DNA of 7,016 nucleotides. Source: Acidobacteriota bacterium (GTDB lineage: Bacteria > Acidobacteriota > Terriglobia > Bryobacterales > Bryobacteraceae). The stretch spans positions 1 to 7,016 of the forward strand of contig CANNLB010000132.1 in the NCBI GenBank assembly GCA_947505565.1, written 5' to 3'. Below are positions 1 through 6,696 of this stretch, piece after piece (the stretch's first letter is position 1; each line of letters starts with the position of its first letter). The notes under the pieces are model-generated. The model saw only the letters and a program-made list of their open reading frames with translations, was not told the origin of the DNA and ran no database searches. A program made the translations under genes and the position numbers.

Positions 1-601
1 CGGCCGGGATCCCCAACGCCTGCTGATGTCCCAACACCACCCGCAGATCCGGAACCTTATCGATCAACCGAAGCGTCGCCCGCGTCAGATCGACGCGAGG
101 ATTCGCCACTTCCAGCGTCAGCCCCGTCGCCGCAAAAGCCTTCATGTTTTCGATCAGCTCCGGCCGATCAATCGCGGCTACCATGTCATGCACCGGCCAC
201 ACGTTCCCGTACCGAATCCCCAGAAACAGTTTGTTCTTCCGGTACCGGTCAAGGTACTCGCGGAACTCCGGTTTCAGCGGGTCGAGGTTCCCGATCATGC
301 CCGTAATCATGGGTTCGCTCTCGATCATCATCAAGACCCAAAGGTTGTCTTCGACCCAGGGGCTGGCTTCCACTTTGATCCCTCCGACGACCCCGGCCGG
401 GATCGCCGATTCGCGAAAGTGCTTCGGCAGAAACGGCGGCGCGTTGGGCGTGAACGGGAACGGCGACCCCTGCGGTCGGGTCGGATCGTACAGATGAAAG
501 TGGGAGTCGATAATCGGAATCGGCCCCGGCGCGGCAACGGCGACGGCTCCGGCGGCTGACGCGGCCAGCAAGGTACGGCGGGTGGTTGAAGTATCAATCA
601 T
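1..601 (-). CDS. Tat-exported amidohydrolase (amidohydrolase_2 / PF04909-like), 3' end outside window
   Basis: The reading frame starts at the ATG complementary to 601-599 and stays open to the left edge, giving 200 codons of an incomplete protein. The N-terminus carries a twin-arginine signal ([17 protein letters not shown], residues 6-22), so export by the Tat system is expected. The mature part opens with [12 protein letters not shown]34 and H36 form the HxH metal-binding motif at the end of strand 1 of amidohydrolase TIM barrels. Later segments ([36 protein letters not shown]) fit the PF04909 metal-dependent hydrolase family, and VVLGHQ (H192) resembles a later conserved His. The substrate cannot be told from sequence; lactonase-like or decarboxylase-like members exist. 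The gene diverges from the kinase relic with 60 bp between starts. A weak AGGG lies just upstream of the start. The visible part has no break, unlike its neighbour. Confidence 0.88.
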   Translation of the reverse strand, partial: MIDTSTTRRTLLAASAAGAVAVAAPGPIPIIDSHFHLYDPTRPQGSPFPFTPNAPPFLPKHFRESAIPAGVVGGIKVEASPWVEDNLWVLMMIESEPMITGMIGNLDPLKPEFREYLDRYRKNKLFLGIRYGNVWPVHDMVAAIDRPELIENMKAFAATGLTLEVANPRVDLTRATLRLIDKVPDLRVVLGHQQALGIPA

Positions 602-661
602 GCAGCCCTGAATTGTATATCGCCTGGAGCCCGATCGGATAACCTGGTTTTATTCCCTGTA
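602..661. promoter_or_regulatory. Short divergent intergenic region with a weak minus-strand promoter candidate
   Basis: Sixty bases separate the divergent amidohydrolase and kinase starts, so both promoters must lie here or inside the genes. On the minus strand TTATCC (642-637) and TATACA (619-614) are spaced by 17 bases, a plausible but poor sigma-70 pair. It would start transcription almost at the AUG. On the plus strand no good Shine-Dalgarno precedes 662, and TTGTAT/GATAAC are spaced 19 bases apart. These are visual matches only. Confidence 0.25.
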
Positions 662-3264
662 ATGTCACACTCACCCGGAGACAAGCTCGGTCCTTACGAA
701 CTCCTCTCGCCCCTCGGAGCCGGCGGCATGGGCGAAGTCTATAAAGCCCGCGACACCCGTCTCGACCGCACGGTCGCCGTCAAGGTGCTGCCTGAGCACA
801 TCGCCCAACGCGACGATTCCCTCGCCCGCTTCGAACGCGAGGCCCGCGCCGTCGCCAGCCTCAACCATCCCAACATCTGAACCCTTCACGACATCGGCCC
901 CGGCTACATGGTCATGGAACTCATCGACGGCGAAACCCTGGCCAACCGCATCGAAAAGGGCCCCCTCCCCCTCGACCAGGTCCTGAAGGTTGCCACCCAA
1001 ATTGCCGACGCCCTCGACCGCGCCCACCCCGCCGGCGTCACCCACCGCGACATCAAGCCGCAGAACATCATGCTGACCCGCGACGGCGTGAAGGTGCTGG
1101 ATTTCGGCCTCGCCAAGACCTCCTCCAAACCCGGCCCCACCGAAGCCACGCTCACGAAAGTCCTGACGACGGAAGGAACCGTCGTGGGCACCCCGCAGTA
1201 CATGGCGCCTGAACAGTTCGAGGGCAGGGAAGCCGACGCCCGCTCCGATATCTGGGCCTTCGGCGCCGTGCTCTACGAAATGGCCACCGGACAAAAGGCG
1301 TTCCAAGGCAAGAGCTACTCGAGCCTGGTCGGCGCGATCCTGTCCACCGATCCTGCCCCGATGGCGGTCAAACACCTCACCCCAACGTGGCTCGACAGAC
1401 TCGTCCGCCGATGTTTAGCCAAGGATCCTGAAGACCGCTGGCAGTCGATGCGCGATGTCGTGGGCGAGCTTCAGTCTCCCCCACCGGAATCAATCGCCGC
1501 CGCCGGCCCTTCCTCCAACGCGGCGCGCTGGCCCTGGATAGCCGCGGTCGCCCTACCCACGCTGCTCGCCGCTTCCCTAGCGTTTGTCCACTTCAACCAA
1601 ACGCCGGTCCCGGGCCCGCTGGTCCGTTCGATCCTGCTTATCCCCAAGGACGTGGATGTCTCTGGCGTAAGGGGAGCCATGGCCATTTCCCCGAACGAAA
1701 AGCACGTCGTATTGGCTGCACGAAACGACGAAGGCAGGGTTCAGCTTTGGCTGCGCCCCCTGGATGGCATCACGGCGCAGCCCTTGGCGCGCACCGAAGG
1801 TGCGTTCAGCCCTTTTTGGTCTCCCGACGGGAAGTCGATTGGCTTCTATTCCGATGGAAAAGTGAAACGGATCGATGCTGTCGGAGGGCATCTTCTCTCC
1901 CTTGCTGATGCCGAAAAAGTGCAGAGCCCCCGGGGCGCAAGCTGGGGCTCCACAGGCGTCATCCTTTTCTCCAACCCCTTCGGGCCCTTAAACGAGTCTC
2001 CGCCTCCGGGGGCACCGTCACGAACGCTACGAAGCTCGAGACGGGCCAGGACACGAACCGTCGGCCCTCGTTTCTCCCCGATGGGGTTCATTTCCTCCAT
2101 GCGTCAAGGGACGGTGATTCGGGGGCCGCGAAGACGACCCGCTTGGGCTCACTCGACGGGCTGGAGAGCTCGAAGCTCATCGATGCGGCAGACTCGGGAG
2201 CCGTTTACTCCGCCGGCCATCTGCTTTTCCTGCTTGGCAGCCTGCTGATGGCTCAGGCCTTTGACTTGGGGCGACTCAAGCTGTTCGGGGATGCCTTTCC
2301 CGTGGTGGAAAACGTGCCGGGCGGCGGTCGCCTTACGATGGGGGGCTTCTCCGCGTCGCCCCGAGGGTTGCTGTTGCATGGAACCGGATCCCGCTACATC
2401 TCCGATCTCACTTGGTTTGATCGCAAAGGGAATCACACGGTAGTGCCTGGAGAACCCGCCACACTCACCTGGACCGGATTCTCGCGCGACCGTTAGTCCC
2501 TCGTCGTTTCGATTATCCCAAATGGGAGTGTCTCGAGCATCTGGCTTGTCGATTTGGCGGGGGCACTGCGAACTCGCTTCACCACGCAAGGGAACTCACA
2601 GAGCGCCATTTTCTCGCCGGACGGCCGAACCGTATTCTTTTCCTCGGAACGGAGCGAACACTCCGGTCTTTACCGCAAGCCCGTCGACGGAAGCTGCCCG
2701 GAGGAGTTGATCTACCAAAGCAGCGTCAGTAATTTGTGGGGTATCTCTCCAGACGGCAAGTTCCTGCTTTATAGCGGATCGCAAGGAACCTGGCTCCTGC
2801 CGGACCCGCTGGGCGCACCTGGCAAATCGAAGCCCTTCCAGCTTCTCCAAATTCCGACCGGGACAGGGTCTGTGCAGCTCTCGCCAGACGGGCGCTGGAT
2901 CGCCTACGATTCCGACGAATCAGGCCGCCGCGAGGTCTACGTGGTGCCGTTCCCCGAGGCCGGCGCCAAACGGCAGATCTCAGGCGCGGGCGGAGACCGG
3001 CCCCGCTGGCGAGCCGACGGTAAAGAAGTCTTTTACTTCACGCTGGATGGTCAACTCGCCGCCGTCAACTTGGCGGTCCGTGACGGCTCGTTTGAATCCG
3101 GCGAGCCCCAGTTGCCGTTCAGCTTGGGGATGCTGCTCTCCGGCTATGTTAACTATACTTACGTCGTCTCGGCGGACGGCCAGCGGATTCTCGCCGCTGT
3201 TCCGCGAACCTCGTCTGATGGATTGACGCTCGTCCAGAACTGGCCCGCTCTGCCGAAGAAGTGA
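662..3264 (+). pseudogene. Membrane Hanks-type Ser/Thr protein kinase with PD40 beta-propeller, broken by two stops and a frameshift
   Basis: Restoring one base gives a protein of about 867 residues. The kinase domain has the P-loop [11 protein letters not shown] (20-29 region), VAVK with K41, the helix-C FEREA with E60, catalytic HRDIKPQN (H128, D130, N135), DFG (147-149) and MAPEQ (181-185). A transmembrane helix follows at about 290-312 (WPWIAAVALPTLLAASLAFV). The outer part has several PD40/WD40-like blades (SPDGKSIGFYS, SPDGRTVFFSS, SPDGKFLLYS, SPDGRWIAYD), typical of acidobacterial receptor kinases. Breaks: TGA at 878-880 (codon 73, after LNHPNI, where Cys is usual); a one-base loss near 1985-1990, after which the frame continues as KRVSASGG; and TAG at 2494-2496 (codon 612), probably from CAG. 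Pieces 908-2248, 2143-2496 and 2554-3264 would be called separately by a gene finder. The first stop separates the P-loop and Lys from the catalytic loop, so no active kinase is expected without readthrough. Confidence 0.9.
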
Positions 3265-3312
3265 TCGGAGACCCTATTCGCGGGCCACGCGACGCTGTAG
3301 GATCGCTTAGGG

Positions 3313-3354
3313 TATGATCGGGCGTCGGAATTAACTTGGCCTTCGGTTCCGATC
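3313..3354 (+). promoter_or_regulatory. Possible -10 box and leader inverted repeat before the alpha/beta hydrolase
   Basis: TATGAT at 3313-3318 resembles a -10 box, but no -35 match lies 16-18 bases upstream. Downstream, TCGGAA (3325-3330) is complementary to TTCCGA (3347-3352), and the overlapping GATCGG (3316-3321) to CCGATC (3349-3354). If transcription starts near 3325, the leader would fold directly before the ribosome site. No U-tract follows, so an intrinsic terminator for the kinase relic is not supported. Confidence 0.3.
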
Positions 3355-3360
3355 AAGGAG
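3355..3360 (+). promoter_or_regulatory. Shine-Dalgarno AAGGAG fixing the hydrolase start
   Basis: AAGGAG ends nine bases before the ATG at 3370. It supports this start, which also places the twin-arginine signal right at the N-terminus. Confidence 0.65.
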
Positions 3361-3369
3361 TCTTTAGCA

Positions 3370-4224
3370 ATGGGATCCACCCGCCGCAACATCCTGACGA
3401 CCGGCGCCGCCGCAACCGCGATGGCCGCCACCCCGCCTCTGTTCTCACAAAGCGCCCCCCAAGCGGCCGCTTCCTCGTCCGTGTATCAAAGAGGGGATGT
3501 TCGCATTCATTTTGAACAGACTGGCTCCGGCTTTCCGCTTCTGCTCATCGCCGGGGGAGGGTTGAACTCCTCCATCGCAGGCCTGATCAACGGCAGTCCC
3601 TTCAACCCGATTGAGGAGTTTAAGGGAGAGTACCGCTGCGTCGCCTCCGACCTCCGCAACGCCCACCGTGGCCAGTCCACCGGCCCGCTCGAAGCGGATC
3701 GGCCGTGGGATTCGTTCACCGATGACCATCTCGGGCTCATGGATCATTTGGGCATCAATAAGTTCATGGTTCTGGGGTTTTGCATCGGAGGCCCGCTGAT
3801 TTGGAACCTTTTGCGGCGGGCACCCGATCGAGTCGTCGCGGCGGTGTTGGCGCAACCCGCCGGCTCTCGCCCTGATATGCCCGACCTCCTGTACGAAAAC
3901 AATTCCAAGGGCTGGGGGAAGGAATTCCTCAAACGACATCCCGAAGTCACGCCCGAAAAAGTAGACCAGTTCCTCAACAGGATGTATCGATCGGACCCAG
4001 ACTTCGTTCTTAGTGTGACCCGCAATTTCGTCCGTACCTGCCAAACGCCCGTATTGATTTTGCCGGATGACAGCCTGGCTCATCCTTACGCCGTCGCCAT
4101 GGAGACCGCGATGCTCGCGCCAAAGGCCGAAGTCAGCATGTACCCCTGGAAGGAGCCCAAAGAGCGCATCCCCCTGGCCGTGCGGCAAATCCGTTCATTC
4201 CTCCGCGCGCATCGGCCGGCATAG
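3370..4224 (+). CDS. Tat-exported alpha/beta-hydrolase fold protein with Cys nucleophile position
   Basis: Complete 284-residue protein. The N-terminus STRRNILTTGAAATAMAA is a twin-arginine signal, so it is probably exported. From about residue 43 it follows the alpha/beta-hydrolase fold: PLLLIAGGG (56-64) for the oxyanion-hole region, SDLRNAHRGQS (93-103), DDHLGLMDHLGI (118-129), and the nucleophile elbow LGFCIGG (135-141) with C138 where most family members have Ser. A Cys at this place is known in dienelactone hydrolases. After a cap-like insert (about 165-220) comes TPVLILPDD (226-234), supplying a candidate acid (D233 or D234). The C-terminus PWKEPKERIPLAVRQIRSFL lacks a His in the usual catalytic place; H238 of SLAHPYA is the only nearby His. 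The substrate is unknown. Spacing of 105 bp from the kinase relic and its own Shine-Dalgarno suggest separate transcription. It is the only complete undamaged gene in the window. Confidence 0.9.
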   Translation: MGSTRRNILTTGAAATAMAATPPLFSQSAPQAAASSSVYQRGDVRIHFEQTGSGFPLLLIAGGGLNSSIAGLINGSPFNPIEEFKGEYRCVASDLRNAHRGQSTGPLEADRPWDSFTDDHLGLMDHLGINKFMVLGFCIGGPLIWNLLRRAPDRVVAAVLAQPAGSRPDMPDLLYENNSKGWGKEFLKRHPEVTPEKVDQFLNRMYRSDPDFVLSVTRNFVRTCQTPVLILPDDSLAHPYAVAMETAMLAPKAEVSMYPWKEPKERIPLAVRQIRSFLRAHRPA

Positions 4225-4360
4225 CCGCCCGCCCGTAGCTCAAAGCGAAAACACCGGCGTCGAATCGCGTTCGCCATACTCGCCCAGGGCATCCCTACCC
4301 GCCTCGGCTGTTCGCCCTACCGCGGCTCCAGAAATAGCTGAGGGCTGCTCTGTTGGCCCC

Positions 4361-4374
4361 CATACAGATGTATG
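4361..4374. repeat. Small perfect palindrome CATACAGATGTATG
   Basis: CATACA and TGTATG flank two bases and form a perfect inverted repeat in the gap between the hydrolase and the protease relic, about 70 bp before the latter's start. It could be an operator half-site pair or a chance palindrome. It is the only AT-rich spot in this gap (4225-4445), which has no gene and no clear terminator. Confidence 0.3.
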
Positions 4375-4404
4375 CTATTTCAATTGGCGGCAAACAGGCT
4401 AATG

Positions 4405-4439
4405 GGAAAGGATCAAACCTTTCCGCCGACTCAAAGGAG
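4405..4439 (+). promoter_or_regulatory. Leader hairpin with alternative pairing to the Shine-Dalgarno of the protease relic
   Basis: GGAAAGG (4405-4411), a six-base loop ATCAAA, and CCTTTCC (4418-4424) make a perfect 7-bp stem. The strong Shine-Dalgarno AAAGGAG lies at 4433-4439, six bases before the ATG at 4446. The CCTTT of the stem's right arm can pair instead with AAAGG of the Shine-Dalgarno, so the two folds exclude each other. This resembles a simple translational switch; no ligand or protein is indicated. Confidence 0.45.
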
Positions 4440-4445
4440 TTCAAT

Positions 4446-5377
4446 ATGATTCGCTCGACTCTATCCTGATCAATTTCTATTGGTACGGGTCTGGCAGTAT
4501 TCGCGGCATTTGTAGATTTCGCGGGAGCAACCCATTCTTGGGGAGGGTAACATTGGGCGCGGACTACTCCGCAGTTCACTCTGAAGCTGGGGAACAATCT
4601 TTCGACAGCGGCTTGGCAAGGGCATCTGTCGAATGCTTCCTCGGATTGGAACAGCCCCGGGTCTTTCGGCGCAACTTCGACGCCTCTGATGACCGCGATC
4701 GTGGCCGGTCAATCCAACAAGCGTTGCTCGATGGTCGCCGGTACCACACAAGTGTGCAATGGCTCTTACGGCAACAACGGTTGGCTCGGTTTGGCGAGCA
4801 TCAATATCACAGGGGGAGTTCACATTACCCAGGGGTCGGCGAAGATGAACGATACCTATTTCAATACCGCTACCTATAACAACCCCAATGAGAAACGGCA
4901 TGTGATGTGCCAGGAAGTCGCTCATACCTTCGGGCTCGACCACCAGTCAACCGACGGCAGTTCGCAGAACTCTTGCATGGATTATTTCTCGAACACCGGA
5001 GCCAATGCCACCAGCACGCTCAGCACGAGACCCAACAAGCATGATTTCGACGAATTAAATACCATCTACGCGCACCTTGACAGCACGACCACGGTTTCCC
5101 AGGCCACCGCCGCGTCCGCTCGAAGGCCGACGTCGATATCAACGACGATCCGAATAGTTGGGGCAAGTTGGTGAGCCAGTCAAACAACGGGCGAAGCGCG
5201 ACCTACGAACGCTTCAACGATAACGGCTCGAAAACGGTCACCCATGTGTTTTGGGCAGGCGAAGCAGCGGAGAAGTGTCCGTCGTGCGATCACCGCTACG
5301 ACGGCGGTCACGAGGAACGAGATGGACGAAAACTCCGGTCAGGGGTTCTCGTCCCATCTTCCCCCTCGCCCCGTTAG
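4446..5377 (+). pseudogene. Secreted matrixin-like metalloprotease relic (QEVAHTFGLDH motif)
   Basis: The ATG at 4446 has a good Shine-Dalgarno and starts a signal-peptide-like stretch (MIRSTLS, then SISIGTGLAVFAAFVDFAGA). The frame is cut by TGA at 4467-4469 (codon 8) and by TAA at 4548-4550 (codon 35), inside SWGG-stop-HWAR, where Tyr is likely ancestral. It then stays open to 5174 and includes YGNNGWLGLASI, VHITQGSAKMNDTYFN, the zinc-site-like MCQEVAHTFGLDHQ (Q156, E157, H160, H166) and a CMDY turn. A one-base loss between 5105 and 5125 moves the end into another frame (SKADVDINDDPNSWGK ... THVFWA), which runs to a stop at 5377; the ancestral end was probably soon after FWA. About 310 residues if repaired. 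The first zinc His of HExxH is Gln here. From memory, related bacterial proteins also carry CQEVGH, so that change may predate the decay. A downstream start at 4689 could give a cytoplasmic fragment only. Confidence 0.85.
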
Positions 5378-5390
5378 CAGCTTCCACGAA

Positions 5391-5530
5391 CCGCAATCGA
5401 ATAACAACTACATGCGCCGTGTAGTTCTCTTCAACCTCGCCCTACCCCAACCCCCTATCGACTTCCAACGCGAAATCCGTCACATCCTCTCCCACAACTG
5501 CTACCACTGCCACGGCCCCGACCACTCCAC
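5391..5530 (+). repeat. Direct repeat copy 1 (start region of PSCyt1 cytochrome gene)
   Basis: This stretch matches 6534-6696 over the last ~20 bases before the ATG and about the first 40 codons. It includes a 29-base exact match (5405-5433 with 6559-6587) and a further 20-base exact match (5460-5479 with 6626-6645). Copy 1 lacks 11 bases before the ATG and 18 bases within the signal-peptide codons, and has 6 extra bases after them. Similarity ends abruptly at 5530. Confidence 0.85.
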
Positions 5531-5570
5531 CCCGAATCGTCGCGCCGTCTCGCGGCAATTGCTAGCTTGA
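5412..5570 (+). pseudogene. Truncated PSCyt1-type c-type cytochrome paralogue
   Basis: ATG 5412 opens 52 codons: a short hydrophobic leader (MRRVVLFNLALPQPP), IDFQREIRHIL, and a haem-binding CxxCH (NCYHCHGPDHST), closely like the gene at 6566. After HST the sequence stops resembling the family and ends at TGA 5568-5570, so the rest of the PSCyt1 domain and the DUF1549/DUF1553 parts are missing. The length differences from the intact copy inside the coding part are multiples of three (-18, +6). This suggests it diverged as a working paralogue before it was truncated. It is unlikely to function; a tiny haem-binding peptide is a remote alternative. A longer in-frame opening from 5244 is the overlapping end of the protease relic and not part of this gene. 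Confidence 0.8.
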
Positions 5571-5682
5571 CAGTCCAGTAGAGAAGGTTGTAGCCCAGCC
5601 GCAAGCCCGTGAAACTTCCTAGGACAATCCCCGACTGAGGTCGATTTCCCAGATAGTGTCAACAAGCGAGCATAATGGAAAC

Positions 5683-5999
5683 ATGGCGAGGGTTCACTGT
5701 GGATTGGTGCAGCAAAAACAGATTGCCAATGGCGTAGAAAAAGCCTCGGCCGAGCTTGCCTCGGATGTAGTGCGTATACGATACAACTTGGCCGAAGATT
5801 GGAGCGGCGACGTCGCGGTGTTCTTTCGCGTAGTACTGAAGGATTCGGCAACCAAGCGCCCCTCCTGCGCGCCGTGGCTCGGCGCGTTTCGGACCTGATC
5901 TTGGGTGAGGTTCAGCCTCAAGAGCTTGGATTGCAAGCCTACTTCAATTTTCGCAGCGAGTCCGAACAGGCTGAACGCAAAGAAGAGGTGTGGGGTTGA
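5683..5999 (+). pseudogene. Small conserved-looking protein, first gene of a two-gene module, one frameshift
   Basis: With one base restored the frame encodes about 105 residues: MARVHCGLVQQKQIANGVEK..., SDVVRIRYNLAEDWSGD, VAVFFRVVLKD, then after the break LLRAVARRVSDLI, and a tail LQAYFNFRSESEQAERKEEVW. The alternation of short beta-like strands and helices suggests a small compact cytoplasmic domain. I cannot name its family. The first frame ends at 5898 and the continuation lies in another frame ending at 5999. The junction fits loss of one C from the run at 5859-5862. The start is uncertain: ATG 5683 is preferred for length, but GTG 5656 is in frame and neither has a good ribosome site. 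It ends six bases before the next start, so the two were probably co-transcribed. The amphipathic, charged content and the pairing with a HEPN-like gene recall antitoxin or partner proteins, but that is inference. Confidence 0.6.
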
Positions 6000-6005
6000 C
6001 CGAAT

Positions 6006-6513
6006 ATGGCATACCCGGATGATTTGCTCGAACAAGAGCGCCATCTTGCGAAGCGAGAACCGAAGCGCCCCAGACAAGCTAGGCTGCGCCGCGCCATTTC
6101 CAGCGCTTATTACGCGTTGTTTCATCTCCTAATCGCGGAAACGGTCAAGAACTGGAAACGCCCCCAAGAACGTTACTCCCTCGCTCGAATGTTTGACCAT
6201 GCTGCCATGGGCAAGACCTGCACGAAGCGGCGTGACGATCTCCGGGCGCAAATTAAGGCGAATCCACCCCCCTGCCCCAGGACGGGTCGGCGAGATGGAT
6301 CGCCACTTACTAAACGTCACGGCAACTTTTGTCGATATGCTTCAGCATCGGCAAACGGCCGACTATGATGGCGCGAAGGCTTGGAGCCGAATTGAAGTCT
6401 TGGAACGGCTTGCCGCAGTCAAAGAAGCCTTTGCAAGCTGGAGTGCGGTTAGGGGTGACAGCGCCGCCCAGAACTTCCTTGTGACACTCTTGCTGAAGGA
6501 ACGAAAGCCATAA
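6006..6513 (+). pseudogene. HEPN-like helical protein, second gene of the module, one frameshift
   Basis: Removing one base gives about 168 residues, almost all helical. The N-terminus DDLLEQERHLAKREPKRPRQ is followed by LRRAISSAYYALFHLL (27-42), whose AYYALFH core is like the helix seen in HEPN-domain proteins that pair with nucleotidyltransferases. The C-terminal half (EMDRHLLNVTATFVDMLQHR, AWSRIEVLERLAAVKEAFASW, AAQNFLVTLLLKE) adds further helices. The first frame runs to 6368; the second covers the end to 6513. The shift fits one extra C in the C6 run at 6267-6272. The usual HEPN RNase motif (Arg, four to six residues, His) is not clearly present, so ribonuclease activity is not supported by what I see. 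GAGGTG at 5985-5990 is a distant ribosome-site candidate; translational coupling to the gene before it is likely. Other helical-bundle families remain possible. Confidence 0.6.
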
Positions 6514-6533
6514 TTCTGAACGAGGCAGCCCCT

Positions 6534-6696
6534 CCGCAATCGAACTGCAATAGAATAGCAACTACATGCGCCGTGTAGTTCTCTTCACTCTCGCCCCCCT
6601 CCTCGCCCTCGCCCTACCCCCCGTTGACTTCCAACGCGAAATCCGCCCCATCCTCTCCGACAACTGCTTCCACTGCCACGGCCCCGACCATTCCAC
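6534..6696 (+). repeat. Direct repeat copy 2 (start of the intact PSCyt1 gene)
   Basis: Second copy of the repeat at 5391-5530. It holds the extra 11 bases upstream of the ATG and a longer leader (LAPLLALALPP). The two copies enclose the two-gene module and about 1 kb of DNA. Confidence 0.85.

Noticed and set aside
26..559. Plus-strand open frame of 177 codons
   Set aside because: Arg/His/Pro-rich low-quality translation opposite the clear Tat-signal amidohydrolase on the minus strand.
671..1375. Long minus-strand open frame (234 codons) opposite the kinase domain
   Set aside because: It is Gly/Ala/Val-rich antisense of strongly C-ending codons. The plus strand carries all conserved kinase motifs.
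3445..4188. Minus-strand open frame of 247 codons opposite the alpha/beta hydrolase
   Set aside because: No recognisable motif; it is the antisense of an intact, motif-bearing gene with a good ribosome site.
4231..4270. tRNA-like words (TAGCTCA and TCGAATC)
   Set aside because: The two words lie only about 18 bases apart, too close for D and T arms, and no acceptor or anticodon stem can be drawn.
4538..4879. Plus-strand open frame of 113 codons overlapping the protease relic
   Set aside because: Its translation shows no family pattern, whereas the overlapping frame has the matrixin-like motifs.
5567..5595. Perfect -35 box TTGACA at 5567-5572
   Set aside because: No -10-like hexamer lies 15-19 bases downstream (GTAGCC at the ideal place), so a promoter for the two-gene module is not supported.
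5391..6696. Insertion sequence or transposon between the repeats
   Set aside because: No transposase or integrase frame and no terminal inverted repeats seen; the repeats are the starts of related cytochrome genes, not mobile-element ends.
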